A stretch of DNA of 64,000 bases from Sphingomonas_R arantia (GTDB lineage: Bacteria > Pseudomonadota > Alphaproteobacteria > Sphingomonadales > Sphingomonadaceae), in contig NZ_JBHUGS010000004.1 in the NCBI RefSeq assembly GCF_042682045.1, positions 194,390 through 258,389 on the forward strand. Reading direction: 5' to 3'. The stretch's first letter is position 1; every line of letters starts with the position of its first letter. Shown in pieces: positions 42,433 to 50,173 of the stretch. The notes beneath the pieces are model-generated. The model ran no database searches. It worked only from the letters and a program-made list of their open reading frames with translations, and was not told where the DNA came from. Position numbers and translations under genes: made by a program.

Positions 42433-43836
42433 TTGTTCAAGGGTATCAAGCCGATCGTGTATGCCGGCCGCGAAGTGTGGCCGTTGATCGAGGGCGGCAA
42501 GGGCGTCGCGGTATCCAACCACCAGAGCAGCGGCGCGTGGGCGTCCGCGGGTGGAATCGGCACGGTGTCGGCGGTGAATGCCGACAGCTACGACCCCGAC
42601 GGCAAGATCGTGCCGCAGGTTTATCACGCGTTGACGCGGCGCGCGCGCCACGAGGAGCTGGTGCAATATGCGATCGACGGCGCGGTCGACCAGGTGAAGC
42701 GTGCGTACGAGATGGCCGAGGGCCGCGGCGCGATCAACATCAACGTGCTGTGGGAAATGGGCGGGGCGCAGCGCGTGTTGCACGGCGTGCTGGAGCGGAC
42801 GAAGGGCATGGTCGCCGGCGTCACGTGCGGCGCGGGCATGCCGTACAAGCTGAGCGAAATCGCCGTGTCGTACGGCGTGCAGTATCTGCCGATCATCTCG
42901 TCGGGCCGGGCGTTTCGCGCGCTGTGGAAGCGGGCTTATTCGAAGGCGGCGGAGCATCTGGGCGCGGTGGTGTACGAAGATCCGTGGCGCGCGGGCGGGC
43001 ATAACGGCCTGTCCAACGCGGAGGATCCACTGGTCCCGCAGGATCCGTTCCCGCGCGTGAAGGCGCTGCGCGATACGATGCGCGAGGGCGGGATCGCCGA
43101 CAGCGTGCCGATCGTGATGGCGGGCGGCGTGTGGAATTTGAAGGAGTGGAACGACTGGATCGACAATCCGGAGCTGGGCGCGATCGCGTTCCAGTTCGGG
43201 ACCCGGCCGCTGCTGACGCGCGAAAGCCCGATCCCGGAGGATTGGAAGAACGCGCTGATGACGCTGGAGGAGGGCGACATCCTGCTCCACAAATTCTCGC
43301 CGACGGGATTTTATTCGTCCGCGGTGCGTAATCCGTTCCTGCGACAGCTGGAAGCGCGGTCCGAGCGCCAGATCGCGTTCAGCGGCGAAGCAGCGGGCGA
43401 CCACCAGTATCAGCTGGACGTCGGCGTGAAGGGTAAGAGTTTCTGGGTGACGCGCGGCGACCTGCTGCGCGCGCGCGAGTGGGACATGCTGGGGTTCACG
43501 TCTGCGCTCAAGACGCCGGACAATACGCTGGTGTTCGTGCGGCCGGAGGAGATGCAGGTGATCCGCAAGGATCAGGCGGACTGCATGGGGTGCCTGAGCC
43601 AGTGCAGCTTCTCGTCCTGGGCCGATACGGAGGGCAATTCCACCGGGCGGCTGGCCGATCCGCGCAGTTTCTGCATCCAGAAGACGTTGCAGGACATCGC
43701 GCATGGCGGGCCGATCGAGCAGAACCTGATGTTCGCGGGGCATAGCGCGTTCCGGTTCCGACGCGATCCGTTCTATTCCAACGGGTTCGTGCCGACGACG
43801 CGGCAGCTGGTCGATCGCATCCTGACCGGCGACTGA
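42433..43836 (+). CDS. Nitronate monooxygenase-like FMN protein with four-cysteine C-terminus
   Basis: A 467-residue TIM-barrel flavoprotein of the NPD/nitronate monooxygenase superfamily. FMN-site elements: VAGVTCGAGMPYKLSEI, the HNGLSNAEDP loop after VVYEDPWRAGGH, IVMAGGVWNLKEW and AIAFQFGTRPLLT. It is about 100 residues longer than class I enzymes. The extra C-terminal part holds C384, C387 and C391 (DCMGCLSQC) and C414, a spacing like an Fe-S cluster site. The start is a TTG six bases after GGGAGG. Substrate unknown. A glutamine amidotransferase gene follows after two bases. Confidence 0.8.
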   Translation: MFKGIKPIVYAGREVWPLIEGGKGVAVSNHQSSGAWASAGGIGTVSAVNADSYDPDGKIVPQVYHALTRRARHEELVQYAIDGAVDQVKRAYEMAEGRGAININVLWEMGGAQRVLHGVLERTKGMVAGVTCGAGMPYKLSEIAVSYGVQYLPIISSGRAFRALWKRAYSKAAEHLGAVVYEDPWRAGGHNGLSNAEDPLVPQDPFPRVKALRDTMREGGIADSVPIVMAGGVWNLKEWNDWIDNPELGAIAFQFGTRPLLTRESPIPEDWKNALMTLEEGDILLHKFSPTGFYSSAVRNPFLRQLEARSERQIAFSGEAAGDHQYQLDVGVKGKSFWVTRGDLLRAREWDMLGFTSALKTPDNTLVFVRPEEMQVIRKDQADCMGCLSQCSFSSWADTEGNSTGRLADPRSFCIQKTLQDIAHGGPIEQNLMFAGHSAFRFRRDPFYSNGFVPTTRQLVDRILTGD

Positions 43837-43838
43837 GG

Positions 43839-44534
43839 TTGCGCGCGCTGATCGTTCGCCACACCGATTATGAGGGTGCGGCGGGGTTTCGCAGGCCGAT
43901 CGAGGCGGCGGGATATTCGTTTTCGCGGATTGACGTGCTGGACCCGGCGTTCGGCGAGGCGGATTTCATGGCGCCCGATCTGCTCGTCCTGATGGGTGGG
44001 CCGATGGGGGTGTATGAGCGCGACAAGCATTCGTGGATCGACGGTGAAGTCGCGCGGATCGCGGCGCGGCTGCAGGCGGATCTGCCGACGATCGGGATAT
44101 GTCTGGGGTCACAGCTGATCGCAGCGGCGCTGGGTGCGGCAGTGTATCCGGGGCCGGTGCAGGAGATCGGGTTCGGGCCGGTGACGGTCAATCCGGCCGG
44201 GATGGCGAGTCCGGTGAGCCATCTGGCGGGAACGCCGGTGCTGCATTGGCATGGCGATACGTTCGATCTGCCCGATGGGTGCGAGTTGCTGGCGTCGAGT
44301 GGGGTGTATCCGCACCAGGCCTATCGTCGGGGTACGCGGTTGTTGGCGCTGCAGTGTCATCCGGAGATGGGGGAGGACCCGCGGATTTCGCGGTGGATCG
44401 ACGGTGGGTCCGCGGATCTGGCGGCCGCCGGGACCGATGCGGCGGCGATTTGGGCGGATTATGCCTCGCATGGGCCGCGTGCCGTGGCGGCCGGGCGGGC
44501 GATGTTGACGGAGTGGTTGCTGGGGTTGCGTTAG
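43839..44534 (+). CDS. Class I glutamine amidotransferase (GMP synthase-like)
   Basis: A 231-residue stand-alone GATase1 protein. The nucleophile is C88 in IGICLGSQLIAAALG; the other triad residues are H174 and E176 in QCHPEMGED. LLVLMGGPMGVYE supplies the oxyanion strand. It is of the GuaA-like group of unknown partner that may hydrolyse glutamine or gamma-glutamyl compounds. The start is a TTG right after the previous stop; GAGG lies too close to be ideal. Tight linkage to the flavoprotein suggests coexpression. Confidence 0.82.
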   Translation: MRALIVRHTDYEGAAGFRRPIEAAGYSFSRIDVLDPAFGEADFMAPDLLVLMGGPMGVYERDKHSWIDGEVARIAARLQADLPTIGICLGSQLIAAALGAAVYPGPVQEIGFGPVTVNPAGMASPVSHLAGTPVLHWHGDTFDLPDGCELLASSGVYPHQAYRRGTRLLALQCHPEMGEDPRISRWIDGGSADLAAAGTDAAAIWADYASHGPRAVAAGRAMLTEWLLGLR

Positions 44535-44623
44535 AGGTTTCCCGCGGGCGTTCGCCGTCTAGGCTACGCTCTACGTGGCCGTCGGCCTCGTTCGGGATAA
44601 GCGGTCTCTAAACATCGTCGGAC

Positions 44624-44660
44624 AAAAAAAGGGCGCGTATCCGGGTGGATACGCGCCCTT
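44624..44660 (-). terminator. Intrinsic terminator of the glycine-zipper gene
   Basis: AAGGGCGCGTATCC (44629-44642) pairs perfectly with GGATACGCGCCCTT (44647-44660) around a GGGT loop. On the minus strand the stem is followed by seven T residues (44630-44624 read as A on the plus strand). This is a textbook leftward terminator 15 nt after the stop of the gene at 44675. Confidence 0.9.
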
Positions 44661-44674
44661 CCTGTTACCGCGGT

Positions 44675-44962
44675 TTAGCGGTACGTGCGGCGACCGCGCT
44701 TGTCGAGAGAGTAGCGGCGACCGCGGCTGTCACGGTAGTAGCGCTTGTTCTTGGTGAGCGCGGTGACGGCGGCGCCGCCCGCGGCACCGATCAGCGCGCC
44801 GTTGCCGACGGACAGGCCGGGAATGACTGCACCGGCGACAGCGCCACCGGCGCCGCCGATCGCGCCACCCTTGAGCAGCTCGCCCGCGCTCTGCGCATAG
44901 GCCGGCGATGCCAGACCGAGCGCCATTGCGGCCACGCCCACGATATATTTCGCAGTCTTCAT
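44675..44962 (-). CDS. Exported glycine-zipper protein
   Basis: A 95-residue exported protein; signal peptide ends PAYA|QSAG. Residues 32-70 are a glycine-zipper stretch (GGAIGGAGGAVAGAVIPGLS, then GNGALIGAAGGAAVTALT) that can insert into membranes as a hairpin. The C-terminus is basic and tyrosine-rich (KNKRYYRDSRGRRYSLDKRG). The family is linked to envelope stress, but function is not known. GGAAG precedes the ATG. An EcfG-type promoter lies 35 nt upstream and a strong terminator follows, so it is a monocistronic unit predicted to be induced by general stress. Confidence 0.85.
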   Translation of the reverse strand: MKTAKYIVGVAAMALGLASPAYAQSAGELLKGGAIGGAGGAVAGAVIPGLSVGNGALIGAAGGAAVTALTKNKRYYRDSRGRRYSLDKRGRRTYR

Positions 44963-44996
44963 GATTCTTCCCTTTCACACGGAAACACGAGCAGAC

Positions 44997-45021
44997 AACG
45001 GAACAAAACCGACCCGGTTCC
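44997..45021 (-). promoter_or_regulatory. Predicted EcfG (general stress response) promoter
   Basis: Reading leftward: GGAAC (45021-45017), a 16-nt spacer, then CGTT (45000-44997). This equals the alphaproteobacterial EcfG consensus GGAAC-N16/17-CGTT. Transcription would start near 44990, giving a leader of about 28 nt before the ATG at 44962. Confidence 0.65.
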
Positions 45022-45138
45022 TTCATCGGGCGTTCAGCAAATTGTTCCGTCCGGTTACGAGATGTTCATCCTTTCGGCGGCGTTGCGGAGCGCGGCGGTC
45101 GGCGGGTAAGGCTCCGTGCGACAGCGGTGCGAGGACGG

Positions 45139-45624
45139 ATGATGCGGACGGGATTGGCAATGATGGGCGCGCTGGTCGCGCTGGCGGTGGGATCGACCGG
45201 GGTGGCGCAGGCGCCGCGTCCGCTGCCTTACTGGGCGTCGCTGACCGCCGGGGACGCGCTGATGCGGACCGGGCCGGGGCGGGAATATCCGGCGACGTGG
45301 CGGTATCGGCGGGTCGGCCTGCCGCTCAAGGTCGTCGCGGTCCACGAAAGCTGGCGCAAGGTGCGCGAGCCAGACGGGACCGAGGGCTGGATGGCGTCGG
45401 TGCTGCTGACCGAACGGCGGACCGGCATGGTGCAGGGCGATCCGGTGGCGCTGCGCGAGAAGCCGGCGACGAACGCGGCGGTGCGGTGGCGCGCGGCGCC
45501 GGGCGTCGTCGGCAAGATCGGGCAGTGTCGCGCGGGCTGGTGCCATTTCGACGTCGCCGGCAAGGACGGGTTCGTCGAGGCGAGCCGGTTGTGGGGCGTC
45601 GAGCTGGGCGAAGTCGTCGAGTGA
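45139..45624 (+). CDS. Exported SH3-like domain protein
   Basis: A 161-residue exported protein with signal peptide ending GVAQAPRP. It contains two bacterial SH3-type repeats: ALMRTGPGREYPATWRYRRV with VVAVHESWRKVREPDGTEGW, then PVALREKPATNAAVRWRAAP with CRAGWCHFDVAGKDGFVEAS. Such proteins (SH3_4/DUF1058) are periplasmic and may bind peptidoglycan. The pair of cysteines in QCRAGWC may form a disulfide. GAGGAC lies ahead of two consecutive ATGs; the first was taken. The FMN reductase gene starts 15 nt after it. Confidence 0.85.
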   Translation: MMRTGLAMMGALVALAVGSTGVAQAPRPLPYWASLTAGDALMRTGPGREYPATWRYRRVGLPLKVVAVHESWRKVREPDGTEGWMASVLLTERRTGMVQGDPVALREKPATNAAVRWRAAPGVVGKIGQCRAGWCHFDVAGKDGFVEASRLWGVELGEVVE

Positions 45625-45639
45625 TGTGAGGAGCGCGTG

Positions 45640-46233
45640 ATGGCGGATCGGATACTAGTTTTCTACGGGTCGTACCGATCGGACCGGACGGGGATCCGGT
45701 TGGCGAACTATATCATGGCGGGCCTGCGGGCGCTGGGGGCGGAGCCGGAGCTGATCGATGCGAAGGTGGTCGGGCTGCCGATGCTGGACCGGATGTACAA
45801 GGAGTATCCGGCCGGGACCGCTCCGCAAGCGATGGAGACGCTGGCGGGCAAGATCCGCGATGCCGACGCGTTTCTGTTCGTGGTGGGCGAGTATAACTGG
45901 AACGTGCAGGCCGGGCTAAAGAACCTGGTTGACCATTATCTGGAGGAATGGGCGTGGCGGCCGGGGGCGATCGCGAGCTATTCCGCGGGGCGTGTCGCGG
46001 GGGCTCGGGCGAGTTTGGCTTGGCACGGGATCCTGCCGGAGCTGGGGATTGCGGTGGTGCCGCGGACGCTGACCGTCGGGTCGATCGGGGATGCTCTGGA
46101 CGCGGGCGGGGTGCCGACCGGGGCGGGTGGGGCTGCGCTGGAAAAGGCATTTCCGCGGTTTGTGGAGGATCTGGCCTGGTGGACTGCCGCGACGCGGGGG
46201 GCGCGGGCGCGGGGGGTGCCTGGTTCGTCCTGA
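45640..46233 (+). CDS. NADPH-dependent FMN reductase-like protein
   Basis: A 197-residue flavodoxin-fold protein. The phosphate loop is FYGSYRSDRTGIRLANYI; the isoalloxazine-side motif is VVGEYNWNVQAGLKNLVDH. These match the NADPH-dependent FMN reductase/ArsH/quinone reductase group. YNWNVQAG in place of the usual YNGS..G may shift specificity. GTGAGGAG precedes the ATG. The last 15 residues are Ala/Arg/Gly-rich and abut a family B repeat. Likely reduces quinones, azo dyes or metal chelates in the cytoplasm. Confidence 0.85.
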   Translation: MADRILVFYGSYRSDRTGIRLANYIMAGLRALGAEPELIDAKVVGLPMLDRMYKEYPAGTAPQAMETLAGKIRDADAFLFVVGEYNWNVQAGLKNLVDHYLEEWAWRPGAIASYSAGRVAGARASLAWHGILPELGIAVVPRTLTVGSIGDALDAGGVPTGAGGAALEKAFPRFVEDLAWWTAATRGARARGVPGSS

Positions 46234-46242
46234 CCTACGGAA

Positions 46243-46328
46243 GTCATCCCGGCAGAGGCCGGGATCTCCCTTGAGCTGGAGGTTTGCTCTTCACCGGAGG
46301 GAGATCCCGGCGTTCGCCGGGATGACGG
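46243..46328. repeat. Dispersed palindromic repeat, family B (full length)
   Basis: GTCATCCCGGCAGAGGCCGG at the left and GCCGGGATGACGG at the right, with inner GGGATCTCCCTT / GGGAGATCCC and the CTCTTCACCGG core. It is a near copy of 2253-2339. It lies between the convergent FMN reductase and M20 genes. Confidence 0.85.
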
Positions 46329-46343
46329 TTTGGGGAAGCGGTT

Positions 46344-47543
46344 TTAGCCCAGCCCCGTCTCCAGAAACCGCTCCGCCACGGCACAATGCAGCGCCACGCC
46401 CTGCGCCATGACGGCTTCGTCGATGGTCATGCGGGTGTTGTGGAGCGGGGGGTTGGTGGCGGGGTCGGTGCCGGGGAGGGCGGCGCCGAGGAAGGCCATG
46501 GCGCCGGGGACGGCTTGCAGCACGTAGGAGAAATCCTCCGCGCCCATCATCGGGGCGGGCATCGGTTGCCAGGTGTCGGGGCCGCCGAGGGTGTCGGCGC
46601 AGGTCCGGACGAGATCGGTCGCGCGCGGATCGCAGACGGTGACCGGGTAGCCGGGGTCGATCGTGACCTCCGCGGTGCAGCCGTGTGCGGCGGCGACATG
46701 TTCGGCGATCCGCCGGAACCCGGCGCGGGCGGCGGCGCGGGTGTCCTCCGACAAAGTGCGCAGCGTGCCGAGCAGTTCGACCGTGTCGGGGACGATGTTG
46801 TGTGCGGAGCCCGCGTTGATCTTGGTGATCGACAGGACGGCGGGATCGCCGACGGGGATGTGGCGCGCGATGAAGCCTTGCAGCGCCAGCACGACCTCGC
46901 ACGCGACGGGCACCGGATCGATGCAGTCGTGCGGCATCGCGGCGTGGCCGCCCGCGCCGCGGATGGTGAGGTGGAGCGTGTCGGTGGACGCCATCAGCGT
47001 GCCGGGGCGGCCGACGACCTTGCCCGAGGGCATGTTGGGCGAGACGTGGAGCGCGAAGGCGGCGTCGGGCTGGGCGACGTCGATCAGCCCGTCGGCGATC
47101 ATGTGGCGTGCGCCGTGATGCCCCTCCTCGCCCGGCTGGAACATGAAGACGACGGTGCCGGCGAGCTCCGCGCGGCGGGCGGACAGCGCCCGGGCCGCAC
47201 CGACGAGCATCGCGCTGTGCGTGTCGTGGCCGCAGGCGTGCATCCGGCCGGGGATGGTCGAGGCGAACGGCAGCCCGGTCTCCTCCGTCATCGGCAGGGC
47301 GTCCATATCGCCGCGGAGCAGGACGGTGCGGCCGTTGTCGGCGCCGCGCAGGATGGCGACGAAGCCGGTGGTGGACGGTCCCGAGTGGATTTCGAGCGGC
47401 AGGCCGGCGAGCGCGGCCTTGAGCTTCTCCGTCGTGCGCGGGCAATCGAGGCCGGTTTCGGGCTCGGCGTGAATCGCGCGGCGGAGCGGCACGATCGCGT
47501 CCATTTCGGCGAGGCCGGCGGCGGTCCAGTCGGTGTCGGTCAT
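46344..47543 (-). CDS. M20 family amidohydrolase (hippurate hydrolase-like)
   Basis: A 399-residue cytoplasmic metallo-amidohydrolase. Metal ligands are C104, H106 and H109 in MHACGHDTHSAML; the catalytic glutamate pair is E139/E140 in FQPGEEGHHGARHM. The dimerisation domain opens GAGGHAAMPHDCIDPV, and the closing motif is MMGAEDFSYVLQAVPG. This is the M20D group that deacylates N-acetyl or N-benzoyl amino acids or indole-acetyl conjugates. No signal peptide, unlike the paralogue at 16350. GAGGAC precedes the ATG. It is 46 nt after a serine hydrolase gene's start region on the same strand. Confidence 0.9.
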   Translation of the reverse strand: MTDTDWTAAGLAEMDAIVPLRRAIHAEPETGLDCPRTTEKLKAALAGLPLEIHSGPSTTGFVAILRGADNGRTVLLRGDMDALPMTEETGLPFASTIPGRMHACGHDTHSAMLVGAARALSARRAELAGTVVFMFQPGEEGHHGARHMIADGLIDVAQPDAAFALHVSPNMPSGKVVGRPGTLMASTDTLHLTIRGAGGHAAMPHDCIDPVPVACEVVLALQGFIARHIPVGDPAVLSITKINAGSAHNIVPDTVELLGTLRTLSEDTRAAARAGFRRIAEHVAAAHGCTAEVTIDPGYPVTVCDPRATDLVRTCADTLGGPDTWQPMPAPMMGAEDFSYVLQAVPGAMAFLGAALPGTDPATNPPLHNTRMTIDEAVMAQGVALHCAVAERFLETGLG

Positions 47544-47589
47544 GATGCGAGTCCTCTTTGCCCCGAGTTTAGCGCGGCGTGCGCGAATG

Positions 47590-48639
47590 TCATGAGGCGC
47601 CGGTCTCGGCCGCGGGGATGATGCCGTCGGCGAGCAGGGCGTTGAGCGCGGGAACGTGGCTTTCGGCGCGGGGGTGGGGGCTCGGGTCGGACGTCATGAC
47701 GACGGTGAGCGCGAGATCGGGGACGACATAGACCATCTGGCCGCCATAGCCCCAGGCGAAGTGGACCGGGTGGCCGCGCGCGGTGGTGGAGAACCAGCCA
47801 TAGCCGTAAGGGTTGCCGCTCCACGGCGAGGTGGTGCGCGGGCGCCAGCTTTGCGCGACCCAGCCGGCCGGCAGGATGCGGCGGCCGCGCGCGACGCCGT
47901 CGTTGCGGTAGAGTTCGCCGAACGCGGCGAGCGAGCGCGGCGACATCAGCATGTCGTTGCCGCCGAAGTAGATGCCCTGTGCATCGCGCGGCCAGGGCGG
48001 GATGCCGATGCCGAGCGGTGCGGCCAGCCAGTCCTGCGCCAGCGCGTGCGTGCTGCGCCCCGACGCGCGGGTGAGCATGGCGGACAGGATGTGCGAGTTG
48101 CCGGTAGAATAGAGCATCGCGCCGCCGGGTTCGGCGACGAACGGGCGGGACAGCGCGAACCGGACCCAGTTGGGGCTGGCGACCCAGCGACCGTAATATT
48201 CGCCCGAGGTGCGTTCGAGCCCGGACTGCATCGAGAGCAGGTTGCCGACCGTGATGCGGAGCAGCCGCGGGTCGGGGTTTGCCGGCATGTCGGCGCGCAG
48301 GACGCTGGCGACGGTCTGGTCCGTGCCGGTCAGGACGCCGCGCTGGATGGCGATGCCGGCGAGCGCGGACAGGACGGTCTTGGACGCGGACTTGACCGAG
48401 ACGGGCTGGTCGAGCGGCGGGCCGGTGAAGCGCTGGGCGACGACTTCGCGCCCGTCGCGCAGGACGAGCAGCGTGCGCAGGCGGGGGAGGCGCGCGGCGG
48501 TGGCGAGGGTTTCGCGGACGCCGGCGGGGTCGAGGCCGGTGGTCGGTTTGGTGGTTTGGGGCGGTTGCGGGGCGGGTTCAGCCGGGGCCTGCGTGCAGGC
48601 GATGAGGAGGAGGGCGGACAGGGGGGCGAGCGGGTGCAT
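47590..48639 (-). CDS. Serine hydrolase lipoprotein (class C beta-lactamase-like)
   Basis: A 349-residue exported protein with lipobox LLLIAC at residues 10-15, so the mature form is a lipoprotein. The catalytic SxxK is in SVKSASKTVLSAL. The second motif is Y-x-N-like in LYSTGNSHILSAML, and the third box is WGYGGQMVYV. The fold is the penicillin-binding/class C beta-lactamase (Beta-lactamase superfamily) used by esterases and D-peptidases. True beta-lactam hydrolysis is unlikely from sequence alone. It lies upstream of the M20 gene in the same direction, 46 nt apart. Confidence 0.87.
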   Translation of the reverse strand: MHPLAPLSALLLIACTQAPAEPAPQPPQTTKPTTGLDPAGVRETLATAARLPRLRTLLVLRDGREVVAQRFTGPPLDQPVSVKSASKTVLSALAGIAIQRGVLTGTDQTVASVLRADMPANPDPRLLRITVGNLLSMQSGLERTSGEYYGRWVASPNWVRFALSRPFVAEPGGAMLYSTGNSHILSAMLTRASGRSTHALAQDWLAAPLGIGIPPWPRDAQGIYFGGNDMLMSPRSLAAFGELYRNDGVARGRRILPAGWVAQSWRPRTTSPWSGNPYGYGWFSTTARGHPVHFAWGYGGQMVYVVPDLALTVVMTSDPSPHPRAESHVPALNALLADGIIPAAETGAS

Positions 48640-48686
48640 ATTTTAGAGATAAGGGCTGGGGGGCGGGATTGCGCGCCCCTCCCCGG

Positions 48687-49715
48687 TCAGCGGCGGACGT
48701 CGAGGCCGCCGGCGAGGAAGGCGTCGATGTCGGACTGGCCGAACAGGCTGGCGTCGCCGGGCAGCGAGTGCTTGAGGCAGGCGAGCGCGAGGCCGGTGGC
48801 GACGGTGCGTTCCTCGTCGAGGCCGGAGAGCAGGCCGTGGAGGATGCCGGCCGCGAACGCATCGCCGCCGCCGATCCGGTCGACGATGCCGGCGACGACG
48901 ACCTCGGCCGTCTGCCAGTCGCGCTCGGGGGTGTCGATGCGGGCGGAGAGCCGGTGGCGGTCGGCATCGTCGACGTGGCGCGCGGTCGACGCGATCCAGC
49001 GGAGGTTGGGGAAGGTGGCGAACCCGGCCTCTGCGGCGTGGCGGCGGCGGTCGGTGCCGTCGCCGTCGAACGGCCGGTCGAGCAACAGCGCCATGTCGCG
49101 GTGGTTGCCGAAGAACAGGTCGGCCGAGGCGACCAGTTCGGTCAGGATCGCGCGCGGGTCGCTGTCCCACGCCTCCCACAGCCGCGCGCGGTAGTTGCCG
49201 TCGAAGCTGATCCGGACACCGGCGGCCTTTGCGGCGACGACGGCGCGGAGCGCGGCCTGTGCGGGCACGGGGCCGAGCGCGGGGGTAATGCCGGACAGAT
49301 GGAGCCAGTCGACGTCCGCCAGGGCGGCGGTCCAGTCGATCGCGTCCGCGGTGGCGAGGGCGAATGCGCTGTAGGCGCGGTCGTAGACGATGTCGGAGGC
49401 GCGCAGGCCGGCGCCGGGGGTGAGGAAATAGAGCCCCATCCGGCCGGGTGCGGTGGCCAAGCCCGACACGTCGACGCCGTAGCCGCGCAGTTCGCGGGTT
49501 GCCGCCGCGCCGAGCGGGTTGGCGGGCATGATGCCGACCATCCGGGCGTGGTGGCCGAGGCAGGCAAGCCCGGTCGCGACGTTCGATTCCGCGCCGCCGA
49601 CGCAGACGTCGAGCCGGGCGCTTTGCAGGAGAAGCTCGCGGCCGGGGGCGGTCATGCGGAGCATGATCTCGCCGAAGCAGGCGATGCGGCCGGTTTGCTT
49701 GGGGGTTTCCATCAT
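48687..49715 (-). CDS. kdgK: PfkB-family sugar kinase, probably 2-keto-3-deoxygluconate kinase
   Basis: A 342-residue ribokinase-like kinase. The start MMETPKQTGRIACFGEIMLR and the substrate loop VGGAESNVATGLACLG are typical of KdgK. YDRAYSAFALA and the catalytic anion-hole motif DRIGGGDAFAAGILHG with its base aspartate follow. It should phosphorylate 2-keto-3-deoxygluconate for the Entner-Doudoroff or pectin/alginate routes; fructokinase is the main alternative. AGGAGACG precedes two tandem ATGs. No partner aldolase is adjacent. It is the first gene of a leftward series. Confidence 0.83.
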   Translation of the reverse strand: MMETPKQTGRIACFGEIMLRMTAPGRELLLQSARLDVCVGGAESNVATGLACLGHHARMVGIMPANPLGAAATRELRGYGVDVSGLATAPGRMGLYFLTPGAGLRASDIVYDRAYSAFALATADAIDWTAALADVDWLHLSGITPALGPVPAQAALRAVVAAKAAGVRISFDGNYRARLWEAWDSDPRAILTELVASADLFFGNHRDMALLLDRPFDGDGTDRRRHAAEAGFATFPNLRWIASTARHVDDADRHRLSARIDTPERDWQTAEVVVAGIVDRIGGGDAFAAGILHGLLSGLDEERTVATGLALACLKHSLPGDASLFGQSDIDAFLAGGLDVRR

Positions 49716-49831
49716 CGTCTCCTGGCGTGCCGCGGTCGGGGCGGCTGCTTTGGGGCGGGGGTGTAGGCGATGTGTGGGGAGGGTTCGACCGGTTTCTGGG
49801 TGAGCGGGGTTTGCGCCGCGCGACTAGGTCG

Positions 49832-49872
49832 GGCTTCACCGAAGTGATATCCCGGCTTTCGCCGGGATGACG
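49832..49872 (+). repeat. Family B repeat, right half only
   Basis: GGCTTCACCGAAGTGATATC followed by CCGGCTTTCGCCGGGATGAC. This equals the right arm of the full repeat at 49971-50056, about 140 bp away, without its left arm. It is either a decayed or a half-size unit. Confidence 0.75.
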
Positions 49873-49970
49873 GTTTTGGGGTGGGGTGGCGGTTCCGGTG
49901 CTGCGACGGTTTCGGCGCGCTTGGGTCTTCGGCCCGGGGTGGGCTGGAAGCCGGCTCTTCACCCTGCAAT

Positions 49971-50056
49971 CGTCATCCCGGCGGAGGCCGGGATCTCGCT
50001 TGGGCTGGGGGTGAGCGCTTCACCGAAGGGACATCCCGGCTTTCGCCGGGATGACG
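49971..50056. repeat. Dispersed palindromic repeat, family B (full length)
   Basis: CGTCATCCCGGCGGAGGCCG to CCGGCTTTCGCCGGGATGAC with GGGATCTCGCTT and AAGGGACATCCC inside. It differs from 2253-2339 by a few bases only. It lies downstream of ubiB, in a position to stop leftward transcription. Confidence 0.85.
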
Positions 50057-50123
50057 TGTTTGGGGTAGGGATGCGGAGTTTGCGCTCGCGCTTCGGCGGC
50101 GGGGGTGGTTCGCGGTCCGGTCT

Positions 50124-50147
50124 GGGTCCCGGCCTTCGCCGGGGAAC
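50124..50147 (+). repeat. Family A-like half palindrome
   Basis: GGGTCCCGGCCTTCGCCGGG followed by GAAC. It shares the CCGGCC...GCCGGGGAAC pattern of family A with a diverged left arm. It lies 27 nt after the ubiB stop codon. Confidence 0.55.
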
Positions 50148-50173
50148 TGTTCTCGGGGCGTTCGGCGGAGGGG

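Larger units (their letters stand above)
49716..50173. other. 458-bp gap filled mainly with dispersed repeats
   Basis: No supportable gene. It contains a half family B repeat (49832-49872), a full family B repeat (49971-50056) and a family A-like half palindrome (50124-50147). The open frames here are made of repeat sequence. The remaining unique stretches show nothing recognisable. Confidence 0.7.

Noticed and set aside
47590..48639. True class C beta-lactamase
   Set aside because: The SxxK and YxN-type motifs fit the wider superfamily, but lipoprotein form and altered third box fit esterase or peptidase relatives better.
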